A DNA stretch of 64,000 nt from Pleurotus djamor (taxonomy: Eukaryota > Basidiomycota > Agaricomycetes > Agaricales > Pleurotaceae). The notes under the pieces are model-generated. The model did not search any database, had not been told where the DNA came from, and saw only the letters and a list, made by a program, of their open reading frames with translations. The DNA is taken from assembly GCA_029747585.1 (NCBI GenBank), contig JAPEVF010000098.1, positions 1-64,000 on the forward strand. The letters run 5' to 3'. Both the position numbers and the translations under genes were made by a program. This document shows, piece after piece, positions 1 to 10,901 of the stretch (the first letter of the stretch is position 1; each line of letters starts with the position of its first letter).

Positions 1-1942
1 ACCAGAAAATATATCATTCGGTATGTCGCTCATCCTCGACCTATCAGTCGACGTCGAGGTAGTCGAAGTGGCGGGTGTTGTCCCACCCAAGAAGTCTAAC
101 CAGTTTGATGATGCCGACGTGGTTGCAGGATCATTCTGCTGCGACGAGTTGGGTCCTCCTCCCGAAGAGGAGGAGTGGTGTCCTAGAAAGAATCAAGATG
201 TATGTCAGTTTATGTAATAAAGAAAGCAGAGAAGAAGTCAAGTACGAAAGAAAATAAGATAACGAAGTGCATATATGCGCATCGTTAATTATGTAAGGAT
301 AGAAGGGAACGCTCACCCTGGCCTCCGGACTGGGAGTGCACGGGCCACTCCATCGACGGGAAGCTGAACCCCCCGCCGCCCCCCNGGCCCGCTCCTAGCA
401 CTTCCCCGGTCATCCGAGTCCATGAACGCGGAGGACATCCCTCCCCCGCCTCCCCTACTCCCACCGCCGCCGCCGCCACCCCTCGAGTCGTACCTTGACG
501 AAGAGAACGCCGAGGATGGATTCGCAGACGTAGGTGACCTCGACGATGACGTTGAGGGATAGTCAAATGAATTCGTCGGAGGTCCACCAAACGATGTGGG
601 CGGCGGTGTGGGATTGAAAAAGCTGTTGGGATGATGGGGGTGGTGTGATCGTTGTGATTGTGGATGGTACGAAGTTGGCGAAGGCCCATAGTGTCCTCCT
701 CCACCCCCAGAAATGGGATCATCGGAAGACGAGCGAGAGTGTGATATTCCTCCGACGTTGACGTTAACGTTGGACATTAAACGGGGTTTCTTGTTCTGTT
801 GGTGGTGATGGAGAGGCGAATGGATTGATTGGGCGTTGTTGGGCATACGTGGTCCGTGCCTGTCGTTGGAGATGGGCAGACCTTGGTGCTGGTGCGACGC
901 CATCGACGACGTCGACATGTGGTGCGATGGGTGCAACGACATTGGCGGTGGTGGAATGCTGAGATGCCGATGCCCGAGTCCACCATAGTCCACCTACTCA
1001 TACCAAAGGGAAAATACGCGCATATATGTCAGGAAAATGACCGGAAAAATGAGGGAAGACATAACGACGCACATCCAAGCCCAAATCCAACCCGCTAGAC
1101 TTGCCGTAGGCCCCCGAGGAGGACGCGCCCGTCGCTGAGGAAGAAGCTGCATTTGGCGTGTCGGATTTGAGTTTGCCGTCGCCGCGTCTCTTGGAGCTCA
1201 GGCCACCACCTCCTCCGCTACGGGGCTCATCGTCATCGTCACCATCATCTTCGTCGCCATCACCATCATCCATTTTGCTCGCTGCATTTCCCGAGAAGTC
1301 GTGGGGACCGCGCGTGTCCTTTTCGCCATCATACTGCCGTTATCAGCATCAGCAGACGAACCCAGGCGGACATAAGAGGGGCTGGGAAAAGACATACGCG
1401 TACGTGTCGCTGGACGATGTCGTGGATGTCGGTCGAGCCGTATTGGTAGAGTTTGAGATGATGGCCAGGCCGTTCCTCTAAAAATAGAACAGGGAGTCAA
1501 GGGTTGAGGGGGATGCCAAGAAGGGGTTGGGCGACGCCACGAACGACGATGAGAAACGACGAGCGGGTGAAGACGGAAGGGCATACCGAAGATGATGACG
1601 GCGACGTCGACGGAGCAGAGGACGCCGAGCTCGTATGCCTTTTTGAAGAGACCGTTTTTTCGCTGAGTGGCAAAAACGCAGGATAAATATAATTGTGTGG
1701 AATGCCAAGAGAAGGAGATGAAAAATAAAAATAGCGCAAGGTGCGGGGAGGAGGGATGACGAACTTACCTTTAGGAAAGTGACTGACCGATTGCGTTCGT
1801 GCTATAAACTCCAGGCGTTAATAAACTCGGTGTTATATCCAGGCAGCGTGCACAGTGTCGAAAATAGAGCGTCTTAATATAAGATAATTGAATAATAATA
1901 ACGCACTGTAATGGGCTGGATTTCAATCTTTCTTCGGCCCAT
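1..1942 (-). CDS. MEF2/Rlm1-type MADS-box transcription factor (3' end off left edge)
   Basis: DNA-binding nuclear regulator of the MEF2-like MADS class; fungal Rlm1 acts downstream of the cell-wall-integrity MAP kinase. Seven exons join in phase: 1907-1942, 1769-1801, 1587-1662, 1398-1477, 1073-1333, 317-993 and 1-182. The MADS box is split over the first three exons, starting [12 protein letters not shown], then [11 protein letters not shown], then [20 protein letters not shown]. The MEF2-like extension ([21 protein letters not shown]) follows. The rest is acidic, then rich in Ser, His, Gly and Pro, as is usual for this family. Exon 317-993 is out of phase by one base; an n inside a C run at 385 is the likely cause. 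The tail continues past base 1. The family call is strong; which yeast orthologue (Rlm1 or Smp1) it matches is inference. Confidence 0.88.
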
Positions 1943-2696
1943 GGCGGCGGCGCGTTTCGGGCGGCGACGAGACGCAGAGAGGAGCAGAGGCGCAGGAGGA
2001 GGGAGAAAGGGGGAGAAGACTGGGAGAGAGCGAGAGAGAGAGAGCGTCCAGCTGCTTACTAGTAGTTATTTGGCTGGGGATTGCATTTCGGCATCGGCAT
2101 CCACTTCTTTCACGAAAACTCTAAATTTCCCTCCAATCCAGATCGGAAGCATGACGATTTCCTCCTCCCCGTGCGAACAAAATCTCGCCCTCACAAATCT
2201 TCCCTCAACAGCTCTCGCTCCTCCTCGGACTCGTATGTCCCCACGACAAGGAATCTCAGATCCCCATTGGCTCGGATTCCCCTCCAACCAGAATCGGCGG
2301 ATTCAATCTCGCGCTCCCGCCGGCTTCGTCCCTCCGCGTGCCAGTGCAACTCGGCTGATGATCGAACAACGATCATGTATGGATTCCAGAAATCCCACTC
2401 GCAGGATCGACCCAGTTCGCAAAATCAATCCAACATCTCAGCATCTCGATATATACCTACGGAGAGGGGTGTTAGGAGCTTCCCCTGAAACATAGACCAC
2501 GTGGCTCGGTGTCTCACATTACCGGACCGCAGATCAAAAACACTTGAATTCCTCGCCTTCAATGTTTTCCGTCACCGTTCCCCACCTCGAAGCTTAAACC
2601 TACTCTCTTGTACAAATAGAAGCCTCTACACGTCGTCTCGGACATTCTCTAGTCGCCTACGCTCAACGCACTGTACTCGTTTTTCAAGTGAAACCA
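1943..2696. promoter_or_regulatory. Divergent intergenic region, MADS gene / thioesterase A
   Basis: This 754-bp stretch lies head-to-head between the MADS factor and the first thioesterase. It holds a short GA repeat (about 2029-2044) near the MADS start and pyrimidine-rich DNA further right. Open frames here have no recognisable protein character, and I see no convincing TATA element. Confidence 0.5.
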
Positions 2697-3491
2697 ATGG
2701 CCGACGGACTGGACATCGCAGCCGATGTATCTCACATTGCGGGGAACGCTTCCCCAGAAGTCAAGGCAATGGTATCAAACCCAGCTTGGATGGACCACGC
2801 TGGAAACAGCTTTGCTATCGGTATTGCCAGGAGGATCAATGTCACCGAGGTTTCTATCGTTCCCAAGACCGAGGAACCAAAGAAGAAGGAAGCTAAAGTG
2901 ACTTGTGAGATTGTCGTTACGGAAGGTGCCTCTATGTCATGTTTCTCTTCCGTGGTCATATGTTTATTGTTTGTAGATATGTTGAATGGAGGAGGGAAGA
3001 TTCATGGAGGCTGTTCGGCCACCCTCGTAGATCTGTGAGTGCTTCTTTGTCGTCACTCACAGTCGAAGCGCTGACTGACATATCGGTGATCCCTTGACAT
3101 AGATGTACTTCTTATACCCTCTTGGCCTACAACATGGCTGTACTTGGTGAAGCGACGCTTACCGTGTCGCAGGCCATAAATGTTGTATATCATTCCCCCG
3201 CGGAAAGGTACGTCCGTCATCCTTGCTGAGGGAGAGCGGATTGCTGACCTTTCGTGCATGATGTAGAGGTGATACGATCAAAATTGTCAGCACCACCATG
3301 TCCGTAGGAGCTAGAGCCATGTCAGCTCGCTGTGAGGTCAGTTCTCTCGTCCTTCCATACGATCTTACGTTAATCACCCAATTGGCTTTGTTTCTCTCGT
3401 CATGTAGCTCTGGAATGCCACCCACCATAGACTAGTTGCATCTGGTGTCCACATCACCATGCAACCCTCCGCGGCTAAACCCAAACTTTGA
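2697..3491 (+). CDS. PaaI/THEM2-like hotdog thioesterase, copy A
   Basis: Predicted acyl-CoA thioesterase of 181 residues that would hydrolyse a fatty or aryl acyl-CoA. Exons are 2697-2925, 2977-3034, 3103-3207, 3267-3336 and 3408-3491, all GT-AG and in phase. The hotdog core carries the family motif KIHGGCSATLVD: the HGG turn, a preceding Asn in MLNGGG, and the Asp that serves as catalytic acid in THEM2-type enzymes. Later strands read VSQAINVVYHSPAERGDTIK and VSTTMSVGARAMSARCE. The 181-aa length fits a single hotdog domain with a short helical N-terminus. I chose the ATG at 2697 because no in-frame ATG precedes it. Two paralogues follow within 4 kb. Substrate is unknown. Confidence 0.85.
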
Positions 3492-4486
3492 GTCACCGCC
3501 GTCTAGACCTAGAAGATCAGTCTGCCTCACCCTTCCACCATCATATTGATATTGTATAGCTCAAGACATTCCACCTATTCTGATACATCGTACGCCTTAT
3601 CTAAGTCTTGGAATCTGGAATAGTACAGTTTGAGTATGTACACTACTACGCTTTACGGATTCGGTTTGTTCTTCATAGAAGTATTCCATGCGCACCTAGA
3701 GGACTGGAATGCACTCTACCGCAGCTTTCTAGGCTTCAGCAAGTCGAGACACTGAGATCAGAGACAGCCGAAAGGCTCGATACTGATTGGGGTACTACTA
3801 CCGGTGAGGTAAGAAAGAGGAAAGACGAGAGAGAAGTATATGGGCAAATTGTCGGTGTCGCACGGATGTTGGATGACGCCAAAAGCCTCCGAAACATCGT
3901 ACCTTGTAATCTTGATATTCGTTCATGGAGAGGGTCTAGGCAACGGTTAACCGGTGGTCCGTGGAGAGCCGTCGTTGTCATGAATTGAGTGCATTCCGCG
4001 AAACCACACGACACATGGAGAGCCCAAGCACAAGAAAGGCCCAAGGTACGAGATATTTGCGTTTGGTAGCGGTTTCGATAGAGACTCTACACCAACGCTA
4101 CGCATAGGAATGTCAGCTGGTCAGTCGACCATGCGCCTTTGGACATTGCGTCGACAGTTGTCAAATGTCAAGCTAAAGGGGCGTTGGGTTTCAGGAAGTA
4201 GCGGGGCGCGTGCGGGCCGTTGACCACAAGAGAAGCAAGAAGTCAGAGAAGCTACGCAATCATAATTAACGACGTGTACGATATACCAATAAGCTTACAG
4301 CAAATATACATATTACATACATAAATTACAACGATGTCGATGAGGTCCGAAATGTCAGAGTACGGCGTCTTCAAGTAGCAAGGCCGTCGGATTGAATAGT
4401 GGTGTGACTGCGAGGTCGTGCGATCGTTAGCCGAACGATGTCACCCATCAGCGCATCAGCACCACCACCACCACGGAGAAAGGACG
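3492..4486. other. Intergenic, nothing recognised
   Basis: Tail-to-tail spacer of 995 bp between thioesterase copies A and B. The longest open frames (a plus-strand one at 3608-3988 and a minus-strand one at 3736-4044) have no domain-like composition and no splice sites leading into neighbours. I see no RNA gene. Confidence 0.4.
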
Positions 4487-5541
4487 TCACAGTTTGCCAC
4501 CGTTCCTGAGTTTACGGTTCACATTGACTGTGGAGTGGGTTGCGGTGATACACAATATACCCTTTCCACTATCCCAAATCTAAGAAAACAAAAGAGCGAA
4601 ACGCAAGGCAGCGCAACGGAGGTTAGCTCCATTATTCCATTACATAGCCTGAGTGATGTGTGCGTACCTCACAGCGCGCAGAACGCACGCGACCATGTAT
4701 TGTCACCGACGTCGAGACTATCCTCAATACAGCGCCACTAAAAGAGGGATAGCAGAGAAAAAGAAAAAGCGTTGGTCAGCGAAAATAGATCAGCGGATCA
4801 GTTATGATGGGGTTGTTCCGATATGGATATGGCTGTCGAATGTCGAATGCAAAGGGGGATAGGCGGGAGCCCGAAGGGAGATAAGAGAGGGAAGGGATGG
4901 TTGATGGAGAAGAGGGAGAATTACTCACAGAGGTACGGGTTGATGCCATATTATATTCATTGACTGCGACATGCCTGTCCCGTCGATGCCGAGGACAACA
5001 CCAAGCGCTACGAGCGCTGATGAAGATGCACTGCGCACGATGCGTTGAGTACGGAATGTTTTAGGTAGCAGCACGGCGAGCGGGACGTACGGATCAATGA
5101 GGTAGGCAGCGCAACCACCGTGCAGAACGCCAAATAGATTACACATATCTGGATATTGAAAACGGCCGTATGAGTCAATCGGTGTCCACAAAGAATCCCC
5201 ATGAAGGAAAGTGAAACAACGGACAGACCTTGAGTCACTTTGATCTCCAGCACAGTCCGTGCTTCCCATGAACCGCCTGGAAGGGTGGATGATAACGGTT
5301 CTACAACGTCCATGGCGAGGAACTTCAACCTCTGTCCAACGCTGGTGCCCCAGGAGTTTCCAGAGGAGATAAAATAGGCTAGGGCGTTAGCACAGTACTT
5401 CTTTTGATCCTCGGATAGGTTGCCTTTGATGGTGTCGATATCGACATTTGGGGCTGGGGGGAGTGAGCGAAAGAAGGCCAGTGGATCAGAAGGGTCGTAG
5501 CGAGGGGCGGCAGTCCTGGCGGCTACGAGACGAGTATTCAT
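4487..5541 (-). CDS. PaaI/THEM2-like hotdog thioesterase, copy B
   Basis: Second hotdog thioesterase of the trio, 211 residues and inverted relative to A and C. Exons are 5229-5541, 5091-5148, 4929-5030, 4668-4737 and 4487-4579. The core motif is VLHGGCAAYLID, with the Asn of MCN upstream and the catalytic-type Asp retained. Exon 2 (58 nt) and exon 4 (70 nt) match copies A and C exactly. The N-terminus is about 30 residues longer than in A and contains a Pro-rich stretch. The intron between exons 3 and 4 is long for this window (191 nt) and pyrimidine-rich. The start is the first ATG (5541); the frame upstream offers only non-ATG codons. Enzyme class is solid; substrate and compartment are unknown. 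Confidence 0.83.
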
Positions 5542-5908
5542 GGATATGGGCGGCGGGATCGCTAGCACTGGGCGATGGTATGTTGTTGGGGTGCTGAGAA
5601 GGAAAGGAGAAGGGCTCTCGAGTATCTGTCAACCCATAAATGTTTTATAGCTCAATATGATTCCCATTCATTCCCGGAGACGGACAAAACGGCGCTCGGT
5701 GATACAGTCAGCTTTTGGTGTTCAATAGAGCCCGTCCAATTGAAGTCAGGCCAAGGCCTTGCACGCCAGACGGGACCGATTTATGATCCTAGTTTGGCGC
5801 GAGATGGCTCCGGTGCCCGGGTCACGATCATAACCGGAGTTGAACAACCTTTTTGAGTCGCTACGGTTTTGCTTGGACTTGAACCAAATTCCACCTACGA
5901 GCACGACG

Positions 5909-6749
5909 ATGTCGACACCCGAAGAAAGGATATACCAGCTAATGGACTCCATGGAAATCGACCCAGAGAAATTGGCACAGATTTCGGGAAACGCAGCACC
6001 CGAAGCCAAAGCGTTGACCTACAAATGGCTCGCCGTTTTCTATGCTCACGGCGAGGGCTTCTCGGGCGAAATCGCTAGTCGTGTTCGGGTCAAGGAGGCC
6101 TCCATCATTCGGAATCCAGAGGAGCCTGACAAGCTCGAAAGTCGTGTAGTGTGTGAGATTGATGTCGAGGAAAGTGAGTAAGAGTCGCATGGGCGCCATT
6201 TTCGGGTCACTGGCCAGTGTGAATTCAACCCTAAACTGATTTTTCCTACAATTTAGATATGCTGAATCCGATAGGCAACCTTCATGGTGGTTGCTCTATA
6301 TTTCTCATTGACGAGTCAGTCTCTTTTTTCCGCCGTTGAAGGAGGGAACAATGGGTTAATGCCGACGGCGTAGGTGTTCTACTCTTCCCCTTTCCGTTCT
6401 CCTCCATTCGCTTGGCCGGCCGAGCAACGCTGGAGTCTCCCAGACCATCAATACAACCTTTCACGCCCCTGCACCTTTGTGAGAGTCTTTCCTACCCATT
6501 TCTCCCATGCACTCCTAACAATGGCAATGCAGAGGCACGAAAATTCGCTTGATCAATACGTCCATGATCATCGAAGAGCCTATGCTCTGTACAAGAGCAG
6601 AGGTATAAGGATCTTCCACTCCATACATAGGCAGGTTACATGATGCTGACAAGTTTGTGCAACAGATCTGGGATGTTGACAATCACCGCCTCATCGCTTC
6701 CGCGGTCCAGATGAAAATGCTGCCTTCCGAACCCAAGGTTAAACTATAG
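5909..6749 (+). CDS. PaaI/THEM2-like hotdog thioesterase, copy C
   Basis: Third thioesterase paralogue, 193 residues. Exons are 5909-6173, 6257-6314, 6374-6478, 6533-6602 and 6666-6749, with the same phases as copies A and B. The motif NLHGGCSIFLID keeps the Asn, HGG and Asp expected at the active site; the last exon begins IWDVDNHRLIA, matching LWNATHHRLVA in copy A. Exon lengths 58, 105, 70 and 84 equal those of copy A, so A and C look like the closer pair. It is head-to-head with copy B, 367 bp apart. Predicted soluble acyl-CoA hydrolase; no targeting signal is evident by eye. Confidence 0.84.
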
Positions 6750-7108
6750 CTAATTGCCAATCATTCATGTTTGGAGCGATCGTTGCCCTTCTGACAAGAG
6801 AGTCGCTCTCGACGTCGTAGGCTTTCGTCCGAATCGATAACTTTACTCTAAAGGGATGGATTTCGTTTCTGTTTCTTGTTCCCTGTATCGCCGAGCTGCG
6901 TCGGTCCGTGTGGCTTATATAATTTGTCCCCCGAAATTTAGATGTTCAGACCAGCCTCTTCACGATGTTATACAACGCCGCGACGGCATACGGGATTGGA
7001 AATTTAGGTTGAAAGGAGGTGAGGTGTCCAAGAAAGGGGCACCAGCCTAGGGGCGGCGCTCCTTAGAACACCGACGACTTTTGTTACGGTTTACCATCTG
7101 CCACGGAC
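6750..7108. other. Intergenic, nothing recognised
   Basis: A 359-bp spacer between thioesterase copy C and the first F-box gene. It presumably holds the F-box promoter; no motif stands out. Confidence 0.35.
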
Positions 7109-8598
7109 ATGCCCATCACCGCTCATCCGCTCTACCTACCAGAATTACTCCGGATCATCTTTGCATACTCCGAAAATCCACTCAATCTTACCCTTGTCTG
7201 CAAGACTTGGTTCGAGTCCGCTTTGCCGTTTGTATGGGACACCATACCTTTTCATGCAGTCCTTACCTTGTGCCCTCAAGCTCAGAAAGTGAGTATTGCT
7301 GGAGATCGCGAAGTATGAACCTGGTCTCTTTGGCTTCTGAGCTATATCGTTCATACAATCAATCCTCCCAGAGTCCGGTGAATGACCCCACACGATACGC
7401 ATCGATGGTCCACGCCTTGAACATACCAAAGAATTCTGCCCTCTGGAAATGGAAACGGGATATCGCGCAGCTCGTAGACTCGGCACGCCCTCATGAAGCC
7501 TTTCCAAACCTCTGCCGTATCGACATATTCATAGATTCACTGCTGCCTCGGGACATCGAAACCATCCAATATTTTCTGGGCAGAAACATCACTCACCTCG
7601 AATTAAAAGTATCCGAGACACCATTCACGAAACTCCTTCAAGAAATAGAAAAACAAGTTCCCGAGTTGAGGACCCTGGTTTGTGATTACTCGAAGAAAGC
7701 GCCCCGATCTCTTCCTCCTCGTACAGAGGCGTTGGTAGGGATGTTTAGAGGTCTACCCAAGTTGAAGCATGTTGCCATACCCAAGGACTGGGCCAATGAG
7801 GATGTCGTTGTCGTCTTGTCGCAATTGCCGCACCTCGAGACCTTGCGCTTCACCTTCACACCCGACTCAAATCTCGGTCAATTCGAGACGCTACCAGAAA
7901 CTCTTCCTGGGGGTAGCTTTCCGGAACTCCGCACATTGGACGTCGTTGCGCCGTTTCGCAAGGCAATCTCATGCTTGTCACCCTCCGACACCATCCCAAA
8001 CCTACATTCCTTGGATATTGAATCCTATGAGGAGCCAGCAAGGCAATTGCGGTTGCTGGTAGAAGTGATCGCCTTGCGATGTCAATATATCTCCGTTCTA
8101 CGGATCACGACCATCTACGCTGAATTCGAAAGCTCGGACGACATGTCTCGCATGATGGATTCCCTACAAACACTCACTGCCTGCTTGCTTCAACTGGATG
8201 AGGGCCAGATCAGCACTCTTGGTCGGCAGTTGAACCAGCTCGAGGCTTTGGGACTTCGCCAATCATTGGAAGTCTACGCCCTCCGACCTCGCATCGGTGT
8301 CCATTCACTCATACAATTTTCCCAGAGTTTCCCAAGATTGAGAAAGCTCCAACTACACATTGACCTATCCGCCTTCGCGTTTCCTGAGGTCTTGCCACAC
8401 CAGAGGTTCCAATATTTGAAACGGCTAGATCTTGGTGGTTGGACGAACGTCAGGAGTAGTGTCGCCTTGGCGACTTTTGTAGATGAACTGGTCCCTGATG
8501 CGTGTGCACTGGGATATATTGACTGTATCCCTATGGGCTGGTCAGAGGTTGTTGACATCGTTCAGACAAAGAGAAAGGTACGAACTGGGAGGGCTTGA
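7109..8598 (+). CDS. F-box protein, tandem copy 1
   Basis: Putative SCF ubiquitin-ligase substrate adaptor, 468 residues, in two exons (7109-7288 and 7372-8598). The F-box is N-terminal, about residues 9-45, and begins LPELLRIIFAYSENPLNLTL, followed by VCKTWFESALPFVW. The remainder is a repetitive leucine-rich array (for example FPELRTLDVV and LPKLKHVAIPKDW) typical of fast-evolving agaricomycete F-box proteins. It is a tandem duplicate of the next gene. Relative to that copy it lacks about a dozen codons after LQTLTA (near 8185), without losing frame. Skp1 binding is the family expectation; targets are unknown. Confidence 0.75.
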
Positions 8599-8852
8599 AA
8601 ACGGACTTGCGCAGTTCCTTGTCATGTACTGATAGCCGCTCATGCTCATCCTGCTTCGTTTGCTATGCATGAGGAGCTGCCTCCGGCCATGTGAGTTGGT
8701 TAGTTTATCTCTCTGGAGATAAACATACAAGGCTCTTTGAAGTCGCACTGCGACATGAGTTGGGAATCGAGGAACAGGGGCACAGGGGCAACACTCCTGA
8801 GGCCTGAGGCCTGACAGCGCTGATAGCCTGCCACTTTCATCTACTGCGAGCA

Positions 8853-10410
8853 ATGATGCACGTCTCTGCCCATCCTGTCTATCTACCAGAGATACTCCGG
8901 AATATTTTCGAGTTCTCCACAAATCTCCTTGATCTTGCGCTTGTCTGCAAGCTTTGGTCTGAATCTGCGTTGCCGTTGATATGGGATGACATCCCTGTTC
9001 GTGCAGTTTTTGCCTTGTGCTCCCCAAGTCAACAAGCGGGTATTGATAGAGATAAGCTTGTAAACGAAGTATGTCCATGGGATCTTTCGTATCTCAACGG
9101 CATCGCTCTGATGATCAATACATCATTCCTGGCAGAGTCCCGCGATCGACCCCATCAGGGTTTCTTGGTACACATCGATGGTCCACACATTGCGTATACC
9201 GAAGGATAGTGCCCTCTGGAAGTGGAGTCGAGCTATTGCACGACTCGTCGACTCGGCTCTCCCACAGGAGCTCTTTCCTAACCTCCGCCGTATTCACATA
9301 TTCACCTCTATCCTACCTCAGGACATCGAAATTATTCTATATTTCCTTCAGGAAAAAAAAATCACGTACCTCGAACTCAGAGTATACGTGGAGCCGTCTA
9401 CAAAACTCCTTGAAGCAATAGGAAAACAACTACCCGGGCTGAGGACCCTGATATGCTGCTACCCGAAGAGGGTGTCTGAATCCATCCTTCCTTCTAGTAA
9501 GGCAACGTTAGCGGGGATGTTTAGAGGTCTCCCCAAGTTGCGCTATGTTTCTATACCCAAGGACTGGGCTGGCGAAAACGTTCTTATCGTCCTCTCGCAA
9601 TTCCCGCATCTCGAGACCTTGCGCTTCACTCCCACACCTGATTCAAGCCTCAGTCGATTTGAGACATTGCCAGAGTCTCTTCCCCATGGCAGCTTTCCGG
9701 AACTCCGCATACTTGACGTCGTTGCGCCGTTTCGCAAAGCAATCTCATGTTTGTCACCGACCGACACGATCCCAAATCTGAATTCCTTTGATATCGAATC
9801 CGCCTGTGAGCCTACTAAGCAACTGCGGTTGCTGGTAGAAGTTTTCGCTTCTCAGTATCCAAATCTTTCGTCTCTGCAGATCACGTCTTTCCAGACTAAT
9901 TCTGAGAGCTCGGATGACGACCTTCGGCGTATCATGGATTCACTACGAACACTTACAGCCTTGCGGGATCTCAGTATTCACCATTCCATTGTACTTGGGC
10001 TTGACGAGGGACAGGTCAACGCTCTAGGCAGGCCGCTGACGCAACTCGAAGTACTACGACTTGCCCCAACATGGGACTCCGATGCACCCCCACCACGCAT
10101 CGGCATCCATTCACTCTTGCAGTTTTCCCAGAGCCTTCCGAAGATAAGGGTGCTCCAGCTACATCTCAACGTATCCGCGCTCGAGTTCCCCTCTGTCGAG
10201 CGGGAACAGAAGTTCCGCTATCTGGAACAACTGGAGGTCGGCGGTTCTACTGCGATGAGCAACAGTGCTGCCATGGCATTGGCGACTTTTGTGGATGAAT
10301 TGGTCCCCGATGGTTGTACGTTCCCGTATATAACCCCGATTCCCGCCGGCTGGTCAGTAGTTGTTACACTTCTGAAGTCGTTGAGGCGGTTGCGAGAAGG
10401 TAGAACTTAA
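8853..10410 (+). CDS. F-box protein, tandem copy 2
   Basis: Second copy of the tandem F-box pair, 496 residues. Two exons, 8853-9068 and 9136-10410, join in phase 0; the donor is a strong GTATGT that lies 36 bp downstream of where the donor sits in copy 1, so this copy has extra residues before the junction. The F-box reads LPEILRNIFEFSTNLLDLAL then VCKLWSESALPLIW. The C-terminal leucine-rich part matches copy 1 closely over its whole length (DWAGENVLIVLSQFPHLETL here, DWANEDVVVVLSQLPHLETL there). Probable adaptor of an SCF E3 ligase; targets unknown. Confidence 0.75.
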
Positions 10411-10901
10411 GAAACTGGTCAGTAACTGTTTTGGTGTCCCCGTGCCGTGCCCCTATGAAATAGGGATCACACCCCTGGTCGCCAAGCCACCGTTTTTCTT
10501 GGTTGATTCTCTTTCGGCTACTTATACGCTAAACTAGTACCAACCACCACCTCTTGAAGACTTCCATTATCCACGGCTGGATGAGGTCTTACGGAGATAA
10601 TCCACCTTATCAACATTGCAACTGTCCAGGCACTTTAATTAACATTGATCTAGGGATGCATGGTCCTAGCTTCGGGGAGGAGGTAACTCAACTCCTGACA
10701 GTTCCTGGGCATTTCAAGTCGACCGTGTGTTACATCACTTCACCGCCACTGCCACCAGCACACCCACCGAGTCGACAAAAATGGTTTCATGACAAATTTA
10801 AGGGAAAGTTCGAGCGAGGAAGCGGGTATACAAAGTCCCCTGTGGACTGTACATGATTTTCTTCCTTTCCCTTGAACGTCCACGTCCGCCGGTACCCATC
10901 C
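10411..10901. other. Intergenic, nothing recognised
   Basis: Upstream of the DUF6534 gene, 491 bp. A short open frame (10554-10856) shows no protein-like features. Promoter elements are not obvious. Confidence 0.35.

Noticed and set aside
3608..3988. 126-codon plus-strand open frame between thioesterases A and B
   Set aside because: No domain character and no paralogue in the window.
7145..7507. Minus-strand open frame across the first F-box gene
   Set aside because: Antisense shadow of the F-box exon pair.
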